A stretch of 6,422 bases of DNA, taken from positions 1-6,422 of the forward strand of contig WTAW01000251.1 in NCBI GenBank assembly GCA_013139435.1. The letters run 5' to 3'. This document shows positions 1-5,275 of this stretch, in pieces. Positions within the stretch are counted from its first letter, which is position 1; each line of letters opens with the position of its first letter. The notes beneath the pieces are model-generated. The model worked only from the letters and a program-made list of their open reading frames with translations, searched no databases and was not told the DNA's origin. Position numbers and translations under genes: made by a program. The stretch comes from Candidatus Aminicenantota bacterium. Its GTDB lineage: Bacteria; Acidobacteriota; Aminicenantia; Aminicenantales; Aminicenantaceae.

Positions 1-426
1 TATGCATTCCTTTACGGTGTATTTGGAAGCCTATTTGGTAGCAATTTGGGGGCAATCCTCTATGAGAGAATGCTCAAACCTCTGGCGCCGGATCCTGAAA
101 AACTAGCTGCTGGAGTTGTACTTGAACCCTATGTACTCTGGAAGATCAAGATTTTCTGGCTGATATTTGCTGTCCTTGGCATCGTCTGTCTTGTGGGGAT
201 GCTCCTCTACAACAAATTCTTTTCAGAAGATACGCCCGAAACGAATCGTCGAGCGTGGAAAGTCATGTTGGGGATTTATTTTATTCTTGCAGCTTCCGGC
301 CTTTATTTCGTTATCTATTCAATTTTCCTCGCTGATCAGATCCAGTGGAGGACATTGATTCAATCGCTGATCCTGCTGATTATGGGGGGAGGCGGAATGA
401 GGATCTCCCTCAAGAGAAAGCCATGA
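1..426 (+). CDS. C-terminal part of a multi-pass membrane protein, probable MFS-type transporter (5' end outside window)
   Basis: The reading frame is open from the first base of the window to the TGA at 424-426. It gives 141 residues with no convincing start, so the gene is truncated by the window edge; a TTG at 46 is only an internal in-frame codon. Four hydrophobic segments are visible, at about residues 1-21, 50-74, 87-110 and 117-135, and the protein ends in a basic tail (SLKRKP). The first segment is rich in glycine and small residues (FGSLFGSNLGAILYE), the kind of pattern seen in late transmembrane helices of major facilitator superfamily carriers. A charged loop of about 28 residues follows it. 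Placement in MFS is inference from this pattern; the substrate cannot be told. The stop overlaps the next gene's start in an ATGA, so the two are probably one transcript with coupled translation. Another polytopic membrane family remains possible. Confidence 0.6.
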   Translation, partial: YAFLYGVFGSLFGSNLGAILYERMLKPLAPDPEKLAAGVVLEPYVLWKIKIFWLIFAVLGIVCLVGMLLYNKFFSEDTPETNRRAWKVMLGIYFILAASGLYFVIYSIFLADQIQWRTLIQSLILLIMGGGGMRISLKRKP

Positions 427-842
427 AAACACTGACCGAACATTTGACTTTCCATGTGCCCCGAAGGCGTGGTCTCTTAAACATCACTCCTGAGGTTGAA
501 GCACTTGTGGAAAAGAGCGGCGTTAATGAGGGATTGTGTCTCGTCAACGCCATGCACATCACCGCAAGCGTGTTTATCAACGACGACGAGAGTGGATTGC
601 ATCAGGATTTTGAGGTGTTTCTGGAAGGACTTGCACCTCATGAACCCATCTCCAAGTATCTACACAACAGGACCGGCGAAGATAATGCAGATGCTCATCT
701 GAAACGCACGATAATGGGGAGAGAAGTGGTGGTGGCTATCACTAAAGGCCGGTTGGATTTTGGCCCCTGGGAACAGATCTTCTATGGCGAGTTTGATGGA
801 CGTCGGCCAAAAAGGGTATTGGTTAAGATCATCGGCGAGTAA
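423..842 (+). CDS. yjbQ: YjbQ/UPF0047 family protein (secondary thiamine-phosphate synthase family)
   Basis: This gene encodes a 139-residue cytosolic protein, the usual size for the UPF0047/YjbQ family. Conserved family blocks are visible: a His/Thr block followed by an acidic stretch (MHITASVFINDDESGLHQDF, residues 44-63), a block with H81, D87, N88, D90 and H92 (HNRTGEDNADAH), and the C-terminal signature GRLDFGPWEQIFYGEFDGRR (109-128). Family members are small beta-rich proteins that form trimers. E. coli YjbQ has been linked to a weak thiamine-phosphate synthase activity, but the physiological role is unsettled, so the enzymatic name should be treated cautiously. I chose the ATG at 423 over an earlier in-frame ATG at 345 because the family's N-terminus (LTEHLTFHVPRRRGLLNIT) begins there and the 4-nt overlap with the upstream stop suggests coupling. 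The ribosome-binding site is weak (AAGAGAAAG), which fits coupling. Family assignment is firm. Confidence 0.93.
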   Translation: MKTLTEHLTFHVPRRRGLLNITPEVEALVEKSGVNEGLCLVNAMHITASVFINDDESGLHQDFEVFLEGLAPHEPISKYLHNRTGEDNADAHLKRTIMGREVVVAITKGRLDFGPWEQIFYGEFDGRRPKRVLVKIIGE

Positions 843-882
843 AATATCTGATTAAGTATTTTGCTGATCGGATTTGAGGGGG

Positions 883-1218
883 TTATTTCTTTGTTTTGAT
901 GGCGTCTTTGACCGTTTTAGTTTGGGTGGCGAGTGAATCGTCGAGTACTTGACTGATCAAGTCAAATGCCTGAATGATTTTTGAGTTGGTAATAGAGTAA
1001 TAAACGTTGATCCCATCCCGGCGTGTGGTGACGATTCCCTTAGTGCGCAGGATGGCCAGATGTTGTGAGAGATTGGCCTGAGATATGCCTGTTTTCCCGA
1101 CGATCTCATTGACAGTCATCTCTTTTTCTCTGAGGTTGTCCAAAATTTCCTGTCTTTTGGGGTTTGCAAGGGTTTTGCACACATCAGAATGGATTTTATA
1201 AAAATCTTTCTTATTCAT
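883..1218 (-). CDS. ArsR/SmtB-type winged-helix transcriptional regulator
   Basis: This is a 111-residue protein with the single-domain ArsR layout. An N-terminal helix carries the family-typical phrase KTLANPKRQEILDNL (15-29). A helix-turn-helix follows at about 34-60, with the recognition helix around SQANLSQHLAILR (46-58). The beta wing is at 61-77 (VTTRRDGINVYYSI), and a C-terminal helix leads into a lysine-rich tail. Family members bind operator DNA as dimers and usually act as repressors. The classic metal-sensing ELCVCDL cysteine pair is absent; the only cysteine is C14, so the ligand is unknown and a metal role is not supported. GGAG lies only 2 nt upstream of the ATG. The gene follows the M14 peptidase after 31 nt on the same strand, with a palindrome in the gap, so co-transcription and autoregulation are both plausible. 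It converges on yjbQ across a 40-nt gap (843-882) that holds only an AT-rich dyad (AAAATA/TATTTT), with no strong terminator. Confidence 0.92.
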   Translation of the reverse strand: MNKKDFYKIHSDVCKTLANPKRQEILDNLREKEMTVNEIVGKTGISQANLSQHLAILRTKGIVTTRRDGINVYYSITNSKIIQAFDLISQVLDDSLATQTKTVKDAIKTKK

Positions 1219-1230
1219 TTCTCCAGCCTT

Positions 1231-1253
1231 CTAGCCTGAATTATTCAGGCTAG
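1231..1253. promoter_or_regulatory. 23-bp perfect inverted repeat between the M14 gene and the ArsR gene
   Basis: The arms CTAGCCTGAAT (1231-1241) and ATTCAGGCTAG (1243-1253) are perfect reverse complements around a single central base. The repeat overlaps the peptidase stop codon (1250-1252) and ends 12 nt before the ArsR start codon. Perfect symmetry at the entrance to an ArsR-type gene suits a dimer-binding operator. As RNA it could form a 9-bp stem with a 5-nt loop. No T-run follows it on the minus strand, so a classical intrinsic terminator is unlikely. Choosing between operator and intercistronic hairpin is inference. Confidence 0.6.
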
Positions 1254-3850
1254 TCCATATGAGGGTAGAGCAGGGCATTGAGCAAGAATTTGTATGTGCC
1301 GTGAGATTGAGCGCGGTGCTGACACCGGAATCCGATAAGGATGATGTGTCCTTTTTTGTGTTTCACATCCACAACGGCTGCTTTTCTGGCGATCTGGTCT
1401 TCTCCCACTAGCCAACCGCTCAAAAGAATATCTTCTTTGGGATAGCTGGCGACAACTGTCCTGTCCCACTCACCCGAAGGCACACGTGTACTCATGGCAA
1501 GACTGCGGGAGAACATCGCGGCAGCCTCTGCGGGCATTCCATAGCCGATCGGGGATGATTTATCCACTTTGATCTTGAGGAGGGAGGTGGGGCAGAAGAA
1601 TTTACTACGGTCGACCTTCTCCAGTGCATTGCTTACAGGAGCTGTGAAATCCTTGAAGACGAGGCCTGTGGCACTGTTCAAGGTGACAAGTATGCCGCCT
1701 TTCTCCACAAAGGTTTTGAGTGCTTCGACCCCTTCCTTACCGATACCGCCCTCGTACTCAGGAGGAATGTTCATTCCACGGAAATAGCGGGCATAGCGGC
1801 TGGTCGGACTGGGTTTTCCATTTTTGATCATGTCGGCATCTTCGTCCGCAAAGACGATCACATCGTACTTGGCTTTCAGGTCGAGCTTTTCTTTTTTGGT
1901 ACCCTTAAAATCTTTGTTGTGCAGTGTGGTGAAAGGCACAGCTAGATCATCAAAAACGAACCGTGTCCAACCTTCGTCCATGTTGGATCGCCAGGACTGG
2001 TAGAGCCCGATCCGCGGATTTTTCAAGGGTGACTTCGGGATATCTTCAACGCCATCGAGTTCATACGCCTCAACGTGCCACTTCTCCAGGAGACCGGGAA
2101 GGGATTTTTGAACCTGGGGTGTGTTCTTTACGATAAAACTCCCCGTACACGCGTGCATTGTGTCGTTATGGATGTGTTCTTTGGCGCGATAGATCTCTGC
2201 TTTATCTTTAAGAAGTGCAAAAACGACCGAGTAGGAGGCATTTTTTTTGGAATCGAGGACGATATATGGCGCTGTCGCTTGAGGGGGTGTAATGGAAGGA
2301 TAGGAAACTTCATCCAGTTTTGTGAGGTCTGCCTTAAAAGGATAATCGATCTGTTCGCAACGAACGCCCATTTGCAGGGGGAGCGTCCAACCGGCATTAT
2401 CGTAGGGAGGAACGGGTGGACCTCCTGGGTACTGTCGAATATCAGGATATTTTTGCTTCTCGAGCAAAGCCTGTGCATATGGCCGGTAAGGTTGTGAAAG
2501 AAGGACGACAAAGGAGCCAGCTGGATAAACTTTTCCATCGGCGGTGAAGTCTATGTTGGCTTGGTGGACTTCCACTCCGCCCATCCGCAGGATGCCCAGC
2601 ATTCTCAATGTCGTGGGATAATCTCTCTGTGTTTTAGGAATCACAAAAGCAAAGGGTTGTCCTTCCTCCCGCTTTTCAATGCTGTCCTTGCACATCTTGT
2701 AGAAGTTGAACAGAAAATCTTCCTTGTGGAGATAAGCTGTTTTGACAAGGCTCATGGATAGGACGAGCTCATAGTCTACGATATCTCTCAATCTCCACCA
2801 GCCGCCCGGCCAGGGATCAGGAAATTGCATCCGCTTTTCTATGTAAGAATCGGACACCTCTGTGGGATCTATATAGATTGGAGCCGCCACTCTCACGGAC
2901 GCCATTTCGCTGAGAAGACCGATCGAGTTGTGGAGACAAGACGTATCGTCACACGCGCCTATCCACCATCCGGTGAAGCTTCTGTCATAGACAACCCCTG
3001 AGTAACCCTCCTTCTGCAGGTCAAAGGCCATGTTTGTTCCGCAGAGGGCTACACCTCTCCAGACAAGAGGATGTATGGTTGGTACAGGAGGATTCATGAA
3101 TGGAGGCACAAAAAGGCGTGCGCCCGTGGAGCCCATCTGGTGCTCATCTATGTGGACCTGCGGGATCCAGTCCTGATAGAGAACCTTGGTTACGGCCCGA
3201 GTTTCTGGGAGGTTGAACATGAACCAATCGCGGTTGTTGTCATGGCCGGCATAGTGATGATACAGCCAGGGCATCGAACCTCCCTCATATTTTGTCCCCA
3301 CATATTTCCTGAACCAATCAGTGACCATCTTATGGCCATCCGGATTGATATGGGGGGAGAGAAGAACGATCACATCTTTGAGTGCCTTATCTGCATCGAA
3401 TGGCGTTTGTCCTGTAACCAAATTGTAAGCAAATTCCAGAGACATTTGGGAGGCACCGATCTCTGTTGCATGTTGAGAGCAGGTGAAGTAAAGGAACACC
3501 TTGCCATCCTTCGCCAACTGTTTGGCCTCTTCGGGATTCAGGTCTCTGGCATCGCGTAACCTTTTGGAGATACTCCTGTACTCATCGAGCCTTGCCATAT
3601 TCTCTTCGGCAGTGATCACAGCCAGGATCATGGGTTTTTTCAGAACGGTTTCTCCAATAGTCAAGATTTTGATCTTCTCTGATTCCTCATCGAGGTTTTT
3701 AAAATAGGCGAGAATCTGGTCATAATCAGCAAGTTTGCGGTCTGCACCGACTTTGTGGCCGAGAAATTCCTCGGGGGAAGTCTGTGCCACTAAAAGGGAG
3801 GAAAAAAGAAAAAGGATTAGAAGACCGATGGAAAGAGTCTTTTTGCTCAT
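1250..3850 (-). CDS. Secreted M14-family zinc carboxypeptidase with a C-terminal amidotransferase-like domain
   Basis: This 866-residue protein starts with a Sec signal peptide (MSKK, then a hydrophobic core at about 5-21, with likely cleavage after A22), so it acts in the periplasm or outside the cell. Residues of about 40-370 form the M14 metallocarboxypeptidase domain. The zinc ligands H127 and E130 lie in QHATE. The family phrase HINPDG is at 167-172 and the substrate-binding pair N206-R207 is in HDNNRDW. The third zinc ligand is most likely H237 in IDEHQMG (H233 is the alternative), and the probable catalytic glutamate is E315 in LLSEMAS. The H127-H237 spacing of 110 residues suits the family. 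Residues of about 610-860 resemble the class-I amidotransferase-like fold found at the end of large M14 proteins (YDVIVFADED at 662-671; GGIGKEGVEALKTFVEKGG at 701-719). I see no catalytic Cys triad there, so it is probably non-enzymatic. The expected role is removal of C-terminal residues from peptides; the substrate is unknown. The ArsR gene follows after 31 nt. Confidence 0.9.
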   Translation of the reverse strand: MSKKTLSIGLLILFLFSSLLVAQTSPEEFLGHKVGADRKLADYDQILAYFKNLDEESEKIKILTIGETVLKKPMILAVITAEENMARLDEYRSISKRLRDARDLNPEEAKQLAKDGKVFLYFTCSQHATEIGASQMSLEFAYNLVTGQTPFDADKALKDVIVLLSPHINPDGHKMVTDWFRKYVGTKYEGGSMPWLYHHYAGHDNNRDWFMFNLPETRAVTKVLYQDWIPQVHIDEHQMGSTGARLFVPPFMNPPVPTIHPLVWRGVALCGTNMAFDLQKEGYSGVVYDRSFTGWWIGACDDTSCLHNSIGLLSEMASVRVAAPIYIDPTEVSDSYIEKRMQFPDPWPGGWWRLRDIVDYELVLSMSLVKTAYLHKEDFLFNFYKMCKDSIEKREEGQPFAFVIPKTQRDYPTTLRMLGILRMGGVEVHQANIDFTADGKVYPAGSFVVLLSQPYRPYAQALLEKQKYPDIRQYPGGPPVPPYDNAGWTLPLQMGVRCEQIDYPFKADLTKLDEVSYPSITPPQATAPYIVLDSKKNASYSVVFALLKDKAEIYRAKEHIHNDTMHACTGSFIVKNTPQVQKSLPGLLEKWHVEAYELDGVEDIPKSPLKNPRIGLYQSWRSNMDEGWTRFVFDDLAVPFTTLHNKDFKGTKKEKLDLKAKYDVIVFADEDADMIKNGKPSPTSRYARYFRGMNIPPEYEGGIGKEGVEALKTFVEKGGILVTLNSATGLVFKDFTAPVSNALEKVDRSKFFCPTSLLKIKVDKSSPIGYGMPAEAAAMFSRSLAMSTRVPSGEWDRTVVASYPKEDILLSGWLVGEDQIARKAAVVDVKHKKGHIILIGFRCQHRAQSHGTYKFLLNALLYPHMD

Positions 3851-3855
3851 GAAGT

Positions 3856-3861
3856 CCTCCT
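3856..3861 (-). promoter_or_regulatory. Shine-Dalgarno site of the M14 carboxypeptidase gene
   Basis: On the minus strand a full AGGAGG lies 5 nt upstream of the ATG at 3850-3848. It is the strongest ribosome-binding site in the window and fixes the start, which also places the signal peptide at the very N-terminus. Confidence 0.85.
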
Positions 3862-3926
3862 TTGGGTAATGTCAAAGAAGATTTTCTATCACCACGCTTA
3901 CTCCAAGTCAAGCTATTTAACAATTT

Positions 3927-3957
3927 ACTCTATTTCTATTCGACTAAACTTTGTCAA
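3927..3957 (-). promoter_or_regulatory. Possible promoter of the M14-arsR unit
   Basis: Read on the minus strand, a perfect TTGACA (3957-3952) lies about 100 nt upstream of the peptidase start. The best -10 matches are weak: AATAGA at 17-nt spacing (3934-3929) or TAGAGT at 19-nt spacing (3932-3927). The long leader that would result (about 70 nt) contains nothing recognisable except the strong Shine-Dalgarno. This is a low-confidence pattern match; the sigma factor preferences of the organism are unknown. Confidence 0.3.
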
Positions 3958-4043
3958 TACGCTTGCGAGCATTTACAGAAGGGAAGTCTGTGGCATGACT
4001 TGGCCATTTTGTTTGATTTCTCCTGAATATCTTGTTTATCATA

Positions 4044-4072
4044 TTGACAAATTATCCATATAAAGTTAGGAT
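4044..4072 (+). promoter_or_regulatory. Candidate sigma-70-type promoter for the outer-membrane protein gene
   Basis: A perfect -35 hexamer TTGACA (4044-4049) is followed after exactly 17 nt by TAGGAT (4067-4072), which matches the -10 consensus at four of six positions. Transcription would begin near 4079-4080, giving a leader of only about 8 nt before the ATG at 4087. The weak AGAG ribosome-binding site (4077-4080) would then sit at the very 5' end, or initiation could be nearly leaderless. An alternative -10 (TATAAA, 4059-4064) has no well-placed -35. Confidence 0.45.
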
Positions 4073-4086
4073 TTTCAGAGTGAAAC

Positions 4087-4935
4087 ATGAGAAAAAATAA
4101 CTGGATACAAAGATCTGGCCTAATACTTGTGCTGGCATGCTTGATCTTGGCGCCTTGTGCTTTTGCTCAGCAGCAGGAACCACAGGTGGACCTGCCCGAG
4201 ATTGTTAAGAAAAACAGTTTATCCGGAAAGCTGCAGATCGGCATCCACTATGGTCCCTGGACTCTCAAACCGTTTTCCAACTACTTTGAAGACGATCTCC
4301 TCCAAGAGATAAGTAGAGAGATCAGAGAACGCGTTAATAATGCCATTTTCAAAGGCATTGACTGGGGGCCTCTAGTAACCGATTATGATGATGAGCTTGT
4401 TTTCGGCACGAGTGGCTACAATTTTGGTGTTGAGATCAGGTTTTATCCTAAAGGACCAGAGGGATCTTTTAGCCTTGGTTTTTCGGTCGAGCGAACAAAT
4501 ATAAAGATCAAGGCGGAAGGCCCCATTAATCAATACTATATCAAGGGCGCATCCTCCACAGTTGAAGGATTAGGATATATCACAACGAGTCCTCTTACGA
4601 TGAATTTGAGTTTTCGTTGGGACACAAGCCCCTCATGGAGAGTTTCCCCCTATTTTGTTACTGGTTTTGGACTGGCTACGCTGCTGGGTGAAGTGGGCTA
4701 TGAATGGACCGGCAGTTATCAGTATAAGAATATAATCGAACAGACCGACGGTTCTGATATTCTAACCCTTGAAGAGGTTGAGTGGCAGATCGATGAAAAT
4801 ATTCCCAACATATTCTATCTTTTCCAGTTAAGTGTTGGAGTGCGTGCCCGAATAACACCTAATTTTTATATCAATGGCGAAATTGGATTTTGGAACGGCA
4901 TGGTGTTTCGTGCCGGTGTCTTTTATGGATTTTAA
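4087..4935 (+). CDS. Predicted outer-membrane beta-barrel protein of unknown function
   Basis: I do not recognise a named family. The 282-residue product begins with a clear Sec signal peptide: a basic N-terminus MRKNNWIQR, a hydrophobic core at 11-23, and a signal peptidase I site APCAFA followed by QQQ, with cleavage after A27. A short, possibly helical charged segment follows at about 66-88. The rest consists of alternating polar/hydrophobic strands rich in aromatic residues and glycine, at about 110-120, 126-138, 168-180, 185-197, 241-254, 259-268 and 272-282. The protein ends in GVFYGF, with the terminal Phe typical of barrels inserted by the BAM machinery. Together these indicate a small outer-membrane barrel of about 8-10 strands. 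Such proteins serve as structural proteins, adhesins or narrow pores; none can be preferred. The gene is transcribed divergently from the M14 peptidase. The ATG at 4087 is supported by the signal peptide starting immediately. No clear terminator separates its stop from the SRP RNA gene 48 nt downstream. Confidence 0.75.
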   Translation: MRKNNWIQRSGLILVLACLILAPCAFAQQQEPQVDLPEIVKKNSLSGKLQIGIHYGPWTLKPFSNYFEDDLLQEISREIRERVNNAIFKGIDWGPLVTDYDDELVFGTSGYNFGVEIRFYPKGPEGSFSLGFSVERTNIKIKAEGPINQYYIKGASSTVEGLGYITTSPLTMNLSFRWDTSPSWRVSPYFVTGFGLATLLGEVGYEWTGSYQYKNIIEQTDGSDILTLEEVEWQIDENIPNIFYLFQLSVGVRARITPNFYINGEIGFWNGMVFRAGVFYGF

Positions 4936-4983
4936 TGTTCTTTGAGTAATCCTGGGAGGCCTTGAGCTGTTCTTGATTATACA

Positions 4984-5258
4984 GACCGTGCTAGATGGGG
5001 AGCTAGCGGTGCCCTGTCACCTACAATCCGCTACAGTAGGGTCGAATTCCTTGCCGAGGCCGGACTTTTTCTGTTTAGTGTCCGTGTAAGTGGTGATGAC
5101 GGTACGGGTCCTGCGCAAAGAATGCTCTGTAAACCCCGTCAGGACCGGAAGGTAGCAGCGGTAGCAGGGTCGTCTCTTGTGCTGCAGGTTTGCCTTGCCT
5201 GAGCTAACTGCACAGATAACGCAGGGGGAGGACTGTCAGAGCCGGGTGCACGGTCTTT
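4984..5258 (+). ncRNA. ffs: Signal recognition particle RNA, large bacterial type with Alu domain
   Basis: This RNA is the scaffold of the SRP. It binds Ffh and directs ribosomes making membrane and secreted proteins to the FtsY receptor. The S-domain signature lies at 5138-5159, with a GGAA tetraloop at 5147-5150 and the downstream AGCAGC that forms the Ffh-binding internal loop. The ends pair perfectly: GACCGTGC (4984-4991) with GCACGGTC (5248-5255), which fixes a length of about 275 nt. The 5' part is an Alu domain. Helix 3 is GGG (4998-5000) with CCC (5012-5014). Helix 4 is CCTAC (5020-5024) with GTAGG (5036-5040). Their loops carry TAGCGG (5004-5009) and CCGCTA (5028-5033), complementary over six bases, as in the loop-loop contact known from Alu domains. 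A possible -10 element, GATTAT (4975-4980), precedes it without a clear -35. Exact ends are uncertain by a few bases. Confidence 0.93.
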
Positions 5259-5260
5259 TT
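5231..5260 (+). terminator. Rho-independent terminator of the SRP RNA gene
   Basis: GACTGT (5231-5236) can pair with ACGGTC (5250-5255), with one G-U pair, directly before five T residues (5256-5260) and a further T-rich stretch. The 3' arm is the same segment that closes the mature RNA with its 5' end, so the terminator hairpin and the terminal helix of the RNA are mutually exclusive folds. The stop codon of the convergent aldo/keto reductase gene begins 15 nt further on. Confidence 0.6.
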
Positions 5261-5275
5261 ATTTCTACGAATAAT

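Noticed and set aside
841..862. AT-rich dyad AAAATA/TATTTT as a bidirectional terminator between yjbQ and the ArsR gene
   Set aside because: The stem is six A-T pairs with a ten-base loop, too weak to call.
1231..1253. Palindrome as an intrinsic terminator
   Set aside because: No T-run follows on the minus strand, and the plus-strand continuation (TCCATATGAG) also lacks one.
2075..2538. Open frames of 140 codons (plus) and 136 codons (minus)
   Set aside because: Both are overlapping-frame shadows of the M14 coding sequence, with low-complexity, unrecognisable translations.
3071..3559. 162-codon open frame on the plus strand
   Set aside because: It lies wholly antisense to the zinc-ligand region of the M14 gene, whose motifs are conserved. 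Its translation has no recognisable family or good ribosome-binding site.
3869..4063. 64-codon open frame on the plus strand in the intergenic region
   Set aside because: It begins inside the peptidase's leader and has no ribosome-binding site or recognisable domain. It covers the candidate promoter elements, so chance is more likely.
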